A stretch of 64,000 bases of DNA from Bordetella parapertussis (GTDB taxonomy: Bacteria > Pseudomonadota > Gammaproteobacteria > Burkholderiales > Burkholderiaceae_B): positions 62,001-126,000 of the forward strand of contig CAMDFD010000003.1 of assembly GCA_945897365.1 (NCBI GenBank), in the 5' to 3' direction. Made by a program: the position numbers and the translations under genes. Positions 1 through 8,326 of this stretch are shown piece by piece (the first letter of the stretch is position 1; every line of letters begins with the position of its first letter). The notes below the pieces were generated by a model. The model did not search any database and was not told the DNA's origin. It was given only the letters and a program-made list of their open reading frames with translations.

Positions 1-1
1 A

Positions 2-751
2 GCAGTGCTCGCCGACCGTATCGAAGCGATCGTCCGTGAAACTGGACAAACGGGTTTTCATTTTGTCGATGAGGCTGCCCCTCCAAAGGCATTAAAGTCT
101 CTGGCGTTGGAGCTCATTAAACGCGACCTCAATATCTCTTGGTGGGGCAATATCCGGTTTGAAAAAACCTTCACTCCGGAGCTTTGTCAGCTCCTTGCTC
201 AAAGCGGTTGTATTGCGGTTTCAGGTGGTCTTGAGGTGGCATCAGATCGTCTTCTCAATTTGATGAAAAAAGGCGTGTCTGTTGATCAGGTCGCTCGCGT
301 GACACGCGCTTTTAGTGATGCGGGTGTGTTGGTGCATGCGTATTTGATGTACGGATTCCCAACTCAAACGGTCAAGGACACCGTAGATGCCTTGGAATAT
401 GTCCGCCAGCTTTTTTCCAATGGCTGCATACAAAGCGGATTTTTTCATCGCTTCACCTGTACCGTACATTCGCCTGTGGGTTTAAATCCCTCTGATTATG
501 GTGTCACACTCGACCCTTTACCACCGACGAGCTTTGCTAAAAACGATGTCGGTTTTAACGATCCGACGAATGTCGATCACGCCGCGTTAGGCATTGGTTT
601 GAGAAAAGCGATTTATAACTATATGCATGGTATCGGCCTCGAAGAGGACGTGCGGACCTGGTTTCCCTTCAAAGTCCCGCGTACTAAAGTTGCGCCACAC
701 TATATTGAACTTGCGTTAGAACAGCAGTCCGCTTCCGGAGAAATAAAATGA
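2..751 (+). CDS. Radical SAM family protein, C-terminal part (5' end outside window)
   Basis: The reading frame is already open at the left edge, so the gene is cut by the window and the GTG at 5 need not be its start. The visible 249 codons match the later strands of a radical SAM barrel: a VDEAAPP stretch near the start, then SWWGNIRFE, then a GLEVASDRLLNLMKKG stretch of the kind seen in B12-binding and methylthiotransferase-like radical SAM proteins. The CxxxCxxC iron-sulfur motif is not in the visible part and should lie upstream. The stop overlaps the next gene's start as ATGA at 748-751, which suggests translational coupling with the class II aldolase. The substrate cannot be told; a cobalamin-binding N-terminal domain is possible but unseen. 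Confidence 0.8.
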   Translation, partial: AVLADRIEAIVRETGQTGFHFVDEAAPPKALKSLALELIKRDLNISWWGNIRFEKTFTPELCQLLAQSGCIAVSGGLEVASDRLLNLMKKGVSVDQVARVTRAFSDAGVLVHAYLMYGFPTQTVKDTVDALEYVRQLFSNGCIQSGFFHRFTCTVHSPVGLNPSDYGVTLDPLPPTSFAKNDVGFNDPTNVDHAALGIGLRKAIYNYMHGIGLEEDVRTWFPFKVPRTKVAPHYIELALEQQSASGEIK

Positions 752-1479
752 AAATGAGTTTGCATGAAGAAGATTTCGAATCTCCTGCAATCCGCGTCTT
801 GCGAAAGGACTTAGCTCTTGCTTTGCGGGCCGCAGCGCATCATGGGTTGTCCGAAGGCGTCTGCAATCACTTCAGCGTTGAAATCCCTGATGAAAGCGGA
901 CGCTTTCTCCTCAATCCCCGAGGTTTGCTGTGGAGCGAGATTCAGGCTGAAGACATTGTGATGATTGATGCGCAAGGCGAGATATTGGCTGGTCGTCATC
1001 CCGTCGAACCGACTGCTATGTTTATTCATGCTGCAGTGCATCGAATCGCTAAAAAGACTTGTGTACTCCATACCCATATGCCTTATGCCACTGCACTGAC
1101 CTTGACTCGTCAGCGTGCCTTAGACACGACACTTTCGCAAAACGCCATGCGCTTTCACGGTCGCGTGGCGATCGATGCACATTACAACGGCTTAGCACTT
1201 GATCCAGGCGAGGGCGAGCGCATCGCGCATGCGATGCAGGGCGCAGATGTGGTTTTTCTTGGTAATCATGGCGTAGTGGTATGTGGTGAGAGGGTAGACT
1301 ATGCCTACGATGATCTGTACTTTTTAGAGCGCGCATGCATGATGCAAGTGCTGGCGATGTCTTCTGGATTGCCACTGGAGCCTGTCGATGCATTATTAGC
1401 TAAGCGTGTTGGAGATCAGACGCTTGGTGAGCGACTGCAGTCCGAGTTATTTTTCAAAGCCCTTGGGCGTACACTTTAA
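748..1479 (+). CDS. Class II aldolase/adducin family protein
   Basis: This 243-residue protein has the fold signature of zinc-dependent class II aldolases and epimerases (fuculose-phosphate aldolase and ribulose-phosphate epimerase relatives). The probable zinc ligands are His108 and His110 in the HTHMPYATAL stretch and His174 in GNHGVVV. Glu87 in HPVEPTAMF sits where the family has its acid/base glutamate. Members cleave or epimerise phosphorylated or free short sugars and hydroxy acids, but the substrate is not evident here. The start at 748 is the ATGA overlap with the radical SAM gene; an ATG at 754 is an alternative. A TRAP transporter follows, which would fit uptake of an organic acid or sugar acid used by these enzymes (inference). 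Confidence 0.85.
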   Translation: MKMSLHEEDFESPAIRVLRKDLALALRAAAHHGLSEGVCNHFSVEIPDESGRFLLNPRGLLWSEIQAEDIVMIDAQGEILAGRHPVEPTAMFIHAAVHRIAKKTCVLHTHMPYATALTLTRQRALDTTLSQNAMRFHGRVAIDAHYNGLALDPGEGERIAHAMQGADVVFLGNHGVVVCGERVDYAYDDLYFLERACMMQVLAMSSGLPLEPVDALLAKRVGDQTLGERLQSELFFKALGRTL

Positions 1480-1500
1480 GACCTAGTGGTTTCCCCGATG

Positions 1501-1542
1501 TTTTCCTAGGTTTTCCTAGGTAATAGGGTAAACATTATTTAC
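1501..1542 (+). promoter_or_regulatory. Tandem decamer and palindrome upstream of dctP
   Basis: The decamer TTTTCCTAGG occurs twice back to back at 1501-1520, giving two CCTAGG palindromes ten bases apart, about one helical turn. It is followed by the inverted repeat GTAAA-cattA-TTTAC at 1528-1542. Spaced palindromes before a transporter operon look like operator sites for a dimeric regulator, but no regulator gene is visible nearby and no clear sigma-70 or sigma-54 promoter was recognised. Confidence 0.35.
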
Positions 1543-1574
1543 AGAGCAATGCTATTTCGTTACAGTGAATGAGC

Positions 1575-1610
1575 GTCTAGTTCACAGGCTGAACTAGACT
1601 TCTTTTTTTT
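1575..1610 (+). terminator. Intrinsic terminator or attenuator ahead of dctP
   Basis: A perfect 10-bp stem (GTCTAGTTCA at 1575-1584 with TGAACTAGAC at 1590-1599) encloses a 5-base loop and is followed by TTCTTTTTTTT. It has every sign of a rho-independent terminator. It may end the aldolase transcript that stops at 1479. However, it finishes only about 12 bases before the dctP ATG at 1623, with the AAGGAA ribosome site between, so a dctP promoter upstream of it would make it a leader attenuator. Confidence 0.8.
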
Positions 1611-1622
1611 CAAGGAAATCAC

Positions 1623-2654
1623 ATGTCCTCTTTATCCGTAAAACTCATGACTGCGTCGTTCGCAGTGTTGGCGTCGGCGTTGGTCGCGACACCCGCTTCG
1701 GCTCAGGAAAAACTTCGTATTGCGCTCGACACGAATCCTGTACATGTCCGTAATAAGGGCGTAGAAATTTTCGTTGAAGAATTAAAAAAACGCACGGGTA
1801 ACCGTTTTGCGATTGAAGTTTACCCAAGCGGGCAGTTGTTCCGTGATCGCGATGTCCCACGCGCACTACGTCAGGACGCCGTTGAAATGGCTGTTCCAGG
1901 CACATGGCAGCTAGACAGCGCAGAGCCAAACGCAGCCTTGCAAAGCTTGCCGATGTTTTACGGCGTGGATGGACCAACCGTTTATAAAGTGATGGACGGT
2001 AAGCTCGGTGAATTTTTGAATAAAAAATTCGAAGACCGTATGCGCATCAAGATTCTTGGTAAGTGGATGGAGCTCGGTATGCAGCACACTTACAGCATGA
2101 AGAAAGAAATTAAAACGCCGGCTGACATCACTGGCATGAAATTACGCTATGCAGGTGGTACTGCAAATGCGCAACGTATCAATACCCTCGGCGGCACTGC
2201 ACTGCTTGTGCCATGGCCTGATGTTCCATTGGCAATGAGCCAAGGCGTGATGGATGGACTGGTGACGACATACGAAAGTAGTCTTTCCTCCAAACTCATG
2301 GATTCTGGGATGCGTTTTGCCTACGAGGATAGCAACCAGTTCAATCAATATGTGCCTATGATGCGCGCAAACTTCTTCAATAAACAGCCCAAAGAAGTGC
2401 AACAGGCGATTCTTGAGGCCTGGGATATTGCCGCGACACAGCAACGTAAAGACGCGACGAATGCGCAATTAAAAGCTAAAGAAGCATTGGTTAAAAGCGG
2501 GCTAAAAGTCGTGGTGCCTTCTCAGGCAGAGTTACTCGAAAGCCGTCAAAAGTTGATGAAGATGCAACCCGCACTTGTCAAGAGCATCAAGATGGATAAT
2601 GACGTGGTCGACGAAGCACTTAAAAACCTTAAAGCAGCAGGCGTAGCGTACTAA
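1623..2654 (+). CDS. dctP: TRAP transporter substrate-binding protein, DctP family
   Basis: This 343-residue periplasmic binding protein captures a carboxylate-type solute for a TRAP transporter. A Sec signal peptide covers about residues 1-27, ending ATPASAQ with the cut after the ASA. The middle holds the family pattern with GMKLRYAGG and, further on, VPWPDVPLAMSQGVMDG. Length is normal for DctP. The ATG at 1623 has AAGGAA eight bases upstream. Genes for the small and large membrane subunits follow at 2 bases and then an 8-base overlap, so dctPQM form one operon. The ligand cannot be read from the sequence. The upstream hairpin at 1575-1610 may control expression. Confidence 0.93.
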   Translation: MSSLSVKLMTASFAVLASALVATPASAQEKLRIALDTNPVHVRNKGVEIFVEELKKRTGNRFAIEVYPSGQLFRDRDVPRALRQDAVEMAVPGTWQLDSAEPNAALQSLPMFYGVDGPTVYKVMDGKLGEFLNKKFEDRMRIKILGKWMELGMQHTYSMKKEIKTPADITGMKLRYAGGTANAQRINTLGGTALLVPWPDVPLAMSQGVMDGLVTTYESSLSSKLMDSGMRFAYEDSNQFNQYVPMMRANFFNKQPKEVQQAILEAWDIAATQQRKDATNAQLKAKEALVKSGLKVVVPSQAELLESRQKLMKMQPALVKSIKMDNDVVDEALKNLKAAGVAY

Positions 2655-2656
2655 TC

Positions 2657-3241
2657 ATGCAAGTCAAAGATACAGTTCAGGCAGCCGAGCCGACAGGCAA
2701 CAGACTATATGAGACGTTGCGTCAAAAAGCTCAGGCTGACCTCGAGGCAGAAGCCCATGCAGTTCCCAAATCTCATCCTATCGAAGCTTTGGTGGTGGGC
2801 GGCTTGGCAACGCTTGCTCTGGCAATGTGTTCCTACAACGTCATTGTGAGATTGACCGAACCCTCGTTGACACTGGACTTTGTCGAAGAAGTACAGGTGT
2901 ACATGGTGATCTGGGCGGTTTTTTTATCGCTTGGCACCGTGACCCTGCTGGATCGTCACGTCAAGTCAGATTTTTTTATCAATATGTTCCCATCAAAACT
3001 GAAGCATGGCGTCGAAGTACTTGCTGACGTGCTTGGTTTGGTGTTTTCAGTTTTTGCTGTTTACTACGGTAGTGCAGTGGCCTATCAAGCCTGGGAATTC
3101 GGCGATGTTTCAACAACCGTGCTCAGAGTTCCATTATGGATATATTTTGCGGCTTTGCCAGGTGGCGCTTTTGTAATGGGTCTGGCCTATATCGTCCGCC
3201 TCTATCGTAAATGGTGTAAGCGGGAGCAGCAGCATGCTTAG
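2657..3241 (+). CDS. dctQ: TRAP transporter small permease subunit, DctQ family
   Basis: This 194-residue inner-membrane protein is the four-helix small subunit that pairs with DctM. Hydrophobic segments lie at about residues 47-65, 85-102, 120-142 and 160-182. A charged N-terminal tail of about 40 residues precedes the first helix. The pattern with VEEVQVYMVIWAVFL, followed by a basic loop containing RHVKSDFF, is typical for the family. The gene starts two bases after dctP and overlaps dctM by 8 bases, so the subunits are probably made in balance. Confidence 0.9.
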   Translation: MQVKDTVQAAEPTGNRLYETLRQKAQADLEAEAHAVPKSHPIEALVVGGLATLALAMCSYNVIVRLTEPSLTLDFVEEVQVYMVIWAVFLSLGTVTLLDRHVKSDFFINMFPSKLKHGVEVLADVLGLVFSVFAVYYGSAVAYQAWEFGDVSTTVLRVPLWIYFAALPGGAFVMGLAYIVRLYRKWCKREQQHA

Positions 3242-4511
3242 TTTCTTTTCTCCCCTCTTTATTATTCTGCTGTTTCTTGGCGTACCCATTTATTTGACAA
3301 TGGGTGTGACCTCGGGCTTAGTCTTTGCCTCTGAAGGCAGCCTGCTTCCTCTCGCGCAAAAGATCATTGACGAGCTGAACTCGCCCACTTTGTTGGCTAT
3401 CCCGTATTTTGTGATTGCTGCAACGTTCATGGAGCGTGGTGGTGTGGCCAAAGCGCTGATTAATGCAGCGACAGCCTGGATCGGACGTGTTCACGGTGGC
3501 TTAGGTTTGGTCTCTGTGCTGACCTGTGCGATTTTTGCCGCCATGTGTGGATCCTCGGTCGCGACCGCAATCGCGATGGGTACGATCATGATCCCGGCCA
3601 TGCTTCGTAATGGCTACAACCCTGCCTTTGCGGGCGGCATCTTGGTCTCTGCAGGGACCTTGGGTATCTTGATTCCACCGTCGCTGGCTTTTGTGGTTTA
3701 CGGCGTACTCGCTGATGCATCTATTCCTCGCTTGTTCTTGGGGGGTGTTGTACCCGGTCTCATTAGCGCCGCCATGATGGGTGTTTACGTTTATTTTTAC
3801 AGCAAGAAAAATGGTTACGTCGATCGCGTGCCGATGCCTCGCGATGAGAAAATCAAAAAGACCATTTATGCGATTCCTGCCTTGCTGGTACCCGTCGTGG
3901 TACTGGGTGGTCTATACGGTGGCTTTGTTACGCTGACTGAAACAGCAGCTTTATCGGCCGTTGTGGCGATTGCGCTTGCCCTGTTTGTCTACCGCGAAGT
4001 CAAGCTAGGAGACTTTTTACAAGTGATGACGCATGCTGTGCGCAGTGCGGCGGCCATCATGATCATCATTGCAATGGCGCTTGCTTTTGGTCACTTGATT
4101 ACTGAAACGGGCATAGCGCAAAAGACGCTTGATTTTGTGAAAGGTCTGGATATTCAGCCTTGGCAGTTCTTGTTGGCGGTCAACATCATCCTGATTATCC
4201 TGGGTATGTTCCTCGAGGTCTTCTCGATCTTGTTGATCATGGTGCCGATTATCTTGCCTTTGCTTGAGCCTCTGGGTATCGATCCGATTCATTTTGGTGT
4301 GGTGCTGGTGATCAACATGGAGTTGGCGTTGATGTCTCCGCCTGTGGGCTTGAATCTGTTCGTGATTAGTAATATCTCCAAGATCCCCTTGGCGCAGGTA
4401 TTGCGTGGCACGATGCCGTTTTTTGTTCTGATGGTTGGCTTGTTGCTTGTGGTGACCTACATTCCGATCATCTCTACATGGTTACCCAATTTGTTGATGG
4501 GTCCTGGTTAA
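3234..4511 (+). CDS. dctM: TRAP transporter large permease subunit, DctM family
   Basis: This 425-residue protein has about twelve hydrophobic segments and carries the ion-coupled translocation pathway, normally driven by sodium. Family landmarks are visible: CGSSVATAIAMG near residue 103, GILIPPSL near 142, and LMSPPVGLNLFV near 365. Length matches DctM. The start overlaps dctQ. Glycine and proline content in the two hairpin regions is normal, so the transporter looks intact. The nudC gene follows 20 bases later and could be in the same transcript, though its function is unrelated. Confidence 0.93.
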   Translation: MLSFFSPLFIILLFLGVPIYLTMGVTSGLVFASEGSLLPLAQKIIDELNSPTLLAIPYFVIAATFMERGGVAKALINAATAWIGRVHGGLGLVSVLTCAIFAAMCGSSVATAIAMGTIMIPAMLRNGYNPAFAGGILVSAGTLGILIPPSLAFVVYGVLADASIPRLFLGGVVPGLISAAMMGVYVYFYSKKNGYVDRVPMPRDEKIKKTIYAIPALLVPVVVLGGLYGGFVTLTETAALSAVVAIALALFVYREVKLGDFLQVMTHAVRSAAAIMIIIAMALAFGHLITETGIAQKTLDFVKGLDIQPWQFLLAVNIILIILGMFLEVFSILLIMVPIILPLLEPLGIDPIHFGVVLVINMELALMSPPVGLNLFVISNISKIPLAQVLRGTMPFFVLMVGLLLVVTYIPIISTWLPNLLMGPG

Positions 4512-4531
4512 AAATATGAACGACACACAAA

Positions 4532-5329
4532 ATGAGTGATATTAGTTATTTTTTAATTCGTTGCGGCAATCAAGTGTTGATCTCCGTTGATGAGCAAGGC
4601 AAAGAGTCTTTTCCGCAGGCTAGAAAATCAGATTTTGACGATTTAGCCGATGCGCTTCAGATAGGACATTGGAATGGATTGGTCTGTTATGCCATCGAGA
4701 TAGACAGTATTCCTCAACACATCTTCGGAGAGTTAAGACCGGTTCGCAGCTTGTTCGCCTCGGCGGGCCCCGAGGTTTTTGCCTTGGCCGGGCGTGGCAC
4801 GCAACTCATCGACTGGCAGAAAAATCATCGATTTTGTGGTCATTGCGGTACGCAGACCGTGATGAAAAAAACTGAAATGGCACTCGAATGTCCAAGCTGC
4901 CGACTCGTTGCCTATCCTCGTATTTCACCTGCAGTAATGGTGTTGATTGAACGTGGCGATGAGTTGATGTTGGCGCGTAGCCCACATTTTCGTCCTGGCG
5001 TATTCAGTGCCTTGGCTGGTTTTGTTGAGCCTGGTGAAACCCTTGAGCAATGTGCTGTCCGAGAGGTTCGAGAGGAGGTCGGCCTTGAGATTGCAAATCT
5101 TCGGTATTTCACCAGTCAATCCTGGCCTTTCCCCAACTCCCTCATGATTGCATTTTTTGCAGATTATGCGGGGGGGGAAATCACACCTGATCCTAGTGAG
5201 ATCGAAGCAGCAGATTGGTTTTCACGCGAAGCACTACCGACTCTGCCAGACCACGTCAGCATCGCTAGGCAGTTAATCGATGCTTCATGTCGGATTCATA
5301 CTGCGCAGCGTATGTACACTACGCAGTAA
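4532..5329 (+). CDS. nudC: NAD(+)/NADH diphosphatase (Nudix, NudC)
   Basis: NudC hydrolyses NAD(H) to NMN(H) and AMP and removes NAD caps from RNA. The 265-residue protein has the full layout: an N-terminal domain, a zinc ribbon with Cys102, Cys105, Cys120 and Cys123, then a Nudix box starting at Gly163 (GFVEPGETLEQ...REVREEVGL). It is followed by SQSWPFPNS at 195-203, the NADH-type signature SQPWPFPxS with a Ser in place of Pro. The ATG at 4532 was chosen because the earlier ATG at 4516 runs into a stop. No strong ribosome site is visible. Confidence 0.93.
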   Translation: MSDISYFLIRCGNQVLISVDEQGKESFPQARKSDFDDLADALQIGHWNGLVCYAIEIDSIPQHIFGELRPVRSLFASAGPEVFALAGRGTQLIDWQKNHRFCGHCGTQTVMKKTEMALECPSCRLVAYPRISPAVMVLIERGDELMLARSPHFRPGVFSALAGFVEPGETLEQCAVREVREEVGLEIANLRYFTSQSWPFPNSLMIAFFADYAGGEITPDPSEIEAADWFSREALPTLPDHVSIARQLIDASCRIHTAQRMYTTQ

Positions 5330-5348
5330 TACATCCTTTGCTTTTAGC

Positions 5349-6353
5349 TTAGTACGTATCAAACATGCGCTGAATTTCTGCGCGATTTTTTGTTTTTGAC
5401 AATGCGAATGCTAAAAGTATGCGCGTCTTTTGAGGGGTGAGGTTGTCGGCTTGAATAAACCCGGCCGCTCTCATTTTGCTAGGTGCAAACGTGCGTCCAG
5501 AACCCGCCCGCGAAGAAATAGCCACGCTCACACCTTGTTTGACTGCGGCTTCCATGGCGACAAATTCTTCTGGTGAAAGCAATCCTGGTGCAAAAGCGGC
5601 GCCGACAATACCTTGAGCACCTGCATCGATAAACGCTTGTACCGCAACGCCATCACCGCCCGCATAACTATAAGCAATATCCACGCGAGGACATTGTGCG
5701 ATGGCTCTCAGGTCAAACTCGGTGTCTGGCGTATGACGACGCGTAGGACTTCTATAGATCACAATGCGATCTCCATCGACATGCCCAAGCGCACCAAAAT
5801 CCGGTGATTTAAACGTTTGAAGTCTTCCGTTCGATGTCTTGGTCGCTTCGCGCGCGGACTGAATTTCATCGTTCAAACAGACAAGCACGCCAAGATTGCG
5901 CGCCTCTGGGCAGGCTGCTAAGCGAACCGCGTTATAGATATTCATACCAGCATCAGTCGACAAGGCGCTGGCTGGGCGTTGCGAACCGGTCAGTACAACG
6001 GGTATCTCTGCCTTGAGACCAAGATTCAGGGCGTAGGCGGTCTCTTCCAAAGATGAGGTCCCATGCAAGATCGCAATGCCAGCCAGATCGGGGTGGTCAT
6101 CGATGAGTGTGCCGATGACGTCGGCAAGTTTTTTCCAATGCGGAAAACTGACCGCTGTTGAAAGTAGGGTGTCGAAAGCCACTGGGATGATATCGGCGAC
6201 GGTTTTAGCTTGAGGAAATTTTTCCAGCATACCGTGCGCGTCAAGCCTCGTTCCAGTCGAGCTATATTCAAAAACATCGAGTTCACCGAGGGTGCTGAGA
6301 GACGTAATTGTGCCACCCGTACTAATCAAAGCGACTTTTGGTTTTGTTGTCAT
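5349..6353 (-). CDS. Asparaginase family protein with altered catalytic motif
   Basis: The 334-residue protein belongs to the type I/II L-asparaginase family, which deamidates asparagine or glutamine through an N-terminal threonine and a Thr-Asp-Lys relay. The first motif (TGGTIT, nucleophile Thr15), the TGSQRP stretch at 122-127 and Lys172 in ATKTSN are present. The usual HGTDT motif reads HGTSS at 97-101, so Ser100 replaces the catalytic aspartate. There is no signal peptide, so it should be cytoplasmic. It ends 20 bases from the convergent nudC. Activity on asparagine is uncertain; a different substrate or reduced activity is possible. Confidence 0.82.
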   Translation of the reverse strand: MTTKPKVALISTGGTITSLSTLGELDVFEYSSTGTRLDAHGMLEKFPQAKTVADIIPVAFDTLLSTAVSFPHWKKLADVIGTLIDDHPDLAGIAILHGTSSLEETAYALNLGLKAEIPVVLTGSQRPASALSTDAGMNIYNAVRLAACPEARNLGVLVCLNDEIQSAREATKTSNGRLQTFKSPDFGALGHVDGDRIVIYRSPTRRHTPDTEFDLRAIAQCPRVDIAYSYAGGDGVAVQAFIDAGAQGIVGAAFAPGLLSPEEFVAMEAAVKQGVSVAISSRAGSGRTFAPSKMRAAGFIQADNLTPQKTRILLAFALSKTKNRAEIQRMFDTY

Positions 6354-6437
6354 GTGCGATTCTTATAAAGTATTTTTTATAAGTATAACGATATGGCTAA
6401 TTTATTCTTTTACACCTTAAGTATGCTTGAAAAAGCT

Positions 6438-7220
6438 TTAACGGCCTTTAAAAACGGCCTTTCGCTTTTCCTTCCAGGCTGCCGCGCCTTCCTTTATATC
6501 GTTAGACTGTTCGGAATGTAGTACTGCTTGATTGATAGAGGTTTCGTCTAATTGTCCTCGCGCAATCATATTCAGATGTTTTTTGATGCCCAGCACGGCA
6601 AGAGGCGCCATGGAGGCCAGTTGCTGAGTCAATTGATCGACGCACGAATTCAAGTCCTCAGGTTTAACGAGTTCCGTTAAAAATCCAATCTCTTTCATTT
6701 CTGCAGCTTCGATTTTTTCTGCCGTCAAAAAGAGTCGTTTCGCTTGATTCAGTCCTAGCCGTGTGATGTACCGCAGCATACCGCCGGGATAAAAATGAAG
6801 CCCGAGTTTTGACGCGGGCATAAACATATTTACAGTCGTGCTCCCCACACGAAAATCACACGCCAAACAAAGGTCGGTACCGCCACCGTACACCCCGCCA
6901 TTGATTGCTGCAATCGTGACGGGTCTTGCGTGCTCGATCAGATCGACTGTTTCACCAAAGTAGAGCGATGAGGGCGCACTCTCTGCTGCAAGGGAGGAAA
7001 TGTCGTAACCACTACAAAAATATTTGCCTTCTGCGATAAAACGTAACACCAATACCTGTGGTGTTTGATTGACGGTGTGGATGTGTGATTGAATGATCGC
7101 GAGATCTGAGGGACTCAGACGATTGGCATAGCTAGGGTTGCAAAGGCGGATCGTGGCGATCGCTCCCTCAATAGTCAGCTCAGGCGAGGTGGCTGTGATG
7201 GCAAGTGAGGGTTCTGACAT
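6438..7220 (-). CDS. Enoyl-CoA hydratase/isomerase (crotonase) family protein
   Basis: This 260-residue protein has the crotonase fold markers: an oxyanion-hole segment near residues 64-76 (EGKYFCSGYD) and the NGGVYGGGTDL segment at 107-117. The two glutamates that catalyse water addition in classical enoyl-CoA hydratase are not kept: Asp116 stands at the first position, and the second falls in PASKLG near Ala136. It may therefore be an isomerase, thioesterase or another crotonase-type enzyme. It lies 84 bases upstream of the asparaginase-family gene and 50 bases downstream of the AEC permease gene on the same strand, so the three could be cotranscribed. Confidence 0.85.
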   Translation of the reverse strand: MSEPSLAITATSPELTIEGAIATIRLCNPSYANRLSPSDLAIIQSHIHTVNQTPQVLVLRFIAEGKYFCSGYDISSLAAESAPSSLYFGETVDLIEHARPVTIAAINGGVYGGGTDLCLACDFRVGSTTVNMFMPASKLGLHFYPGGMLRYITRLGLNQAKRLFLTAEKIEAAEMKEIGFLTELVKPEDLNSCVDQLTQQLASMAPLAVLGIKKHLNMIARGQLDETSINQAVLHSEQSNDIKEGAAAWKEKRKAVFKGR

Positions 7221-7270
7221 GGTGAGCGCCTAGAGAGATATTGGGTAAAGTTATATGATTTAAATGTGAT

Positions 7271-8221
7271 TCAAAGTTCTTGGCTGATCCAGGCAACAAG
7301 TATCGAGATCGTGACGACGGATAAAACAGTTGAGACCAGAATGGCGCGTGCGCTAGCCGCAGCATCGCGTTGATAGAGCTGGGACATCATAAAGGGTCCA
7401 GTACCAACAGGAAGAGCGGCGGCCAAGATCGCGACTAGCGCCCAGATTTTAGGCACATCAAAAACAACTAAAACTAAAAGAGCGGTGAGTGCAGGCTGGA
7501 ACAAGAGCTTGAACAGGACAATGCGCATCACTTCGGGGCCTGCGCGTTGCTCAGAGGTCTGTCCGAGAAAAAGTCCGATTGCGATGAGGGCGCAGGGTGT
7601 TGAGGCATCACCCAATAAACTGATGTAACGCATGGCGGGCGCAGGCATCGGCCATTGCATAAATGACCACAGCACTCCCAAAATTGGGGCCACTAACAGT
7701 GGATTGCGCAACATCGAGAGGAGTACTTTCTTAATGGCAGGCACAACACCAGCATGATCGAGTCGTTGTAGTTCGGCCAGCATAATCGTCACGGCGAACA
7801 GCAAGGACACGGTAAAGACCGCTGTAATAACGGAGGGTGCTAACCCAGACTTGCCAAACACCATTAAGCAAAGTGGAATGCCCATAAAACCAGCATTTCC
7901 ATACGCAGCACTCATACTGTTAATGAGTCTGTCCAAGGGAGGGATATGTTTGTCACGTGAGACAAGGGCGTACAAGACAGCCGTGCCAAACATTCCTAAG
8001 GCAAACGACCAAAAAAACCCTGGTTGAGCGAGATCTGAAAACTGAACGTTCGACATGATGTCAAAGAGCTGAGCGGGTAAGGCGAGATAAATCACAAAAC
8101 TGTTTAAGCCCTCGCGGCTGGTGTGGCCCAGTAAATTGCGCTTTGCGCAGGCCCATCCCGTCAGGATGAGGGCAAACACTGGAAAGGCAGCGTCGATGAC
8201 CGCAGCAAACATAGCCAACAT
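7271..8221 (-). CDS. AEC family transporter (auxin efflux carrier-type permease)
   Basis: This 316-residue membrane protein has about ten hydrophobic helices in two halves. The N-terminal half has a FVIYLALPAQLF stretch and the C-terminal half a PVGTGPFMMSQLY stretch, both typical of the AEC family that moves organic acids such as malate or malonate. It has no signal peptide beyond its first helix. The ATG at 8221 and another in frame at 8212 are both possible starts, and neither has a clear ribosome site. It is divergent from the GNAT gene across about 105 bases. The substrate is unknown. Confidence 0.88.
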   Translation of the reverse strand: MLAMFAAVIDAAFPVFALILTGWACAKRNLLGHTSREGLNSFVIYLALPAQLFDIMSNVQFSDLAQPGFFWSFALGMFGTAVLYALVSRDKHIPPLDRLINSMSAAYGNAGFMGIPLCLMVFGKSGLAPSVITAVFTVSLLFAVTIMLAELQRLDHAGVVPAIKKVLLSMLRNPLLVAPILGVLWSFMQWPMPAPAMRYISLLGDASTPCALIAIGLFLGQTSEQRAGPEVMRIVLFKLLFQPALTALLVLVVFDVPKIWALVAILAAALPVGTGPFMMSQLYQRDAAASARAILVSTVLSVVTISILVAWISQEL

Positions 8222-8326
8222 AGTAAAAAATTAAAGGTTTCCAAGTGTAGCGCGATGATGCAATGTTCAAGCACTCAGAAGCAAGCTCCGCCATAATATA
8301 CAAATAGTCTTTCAAAGGATTTCTAC

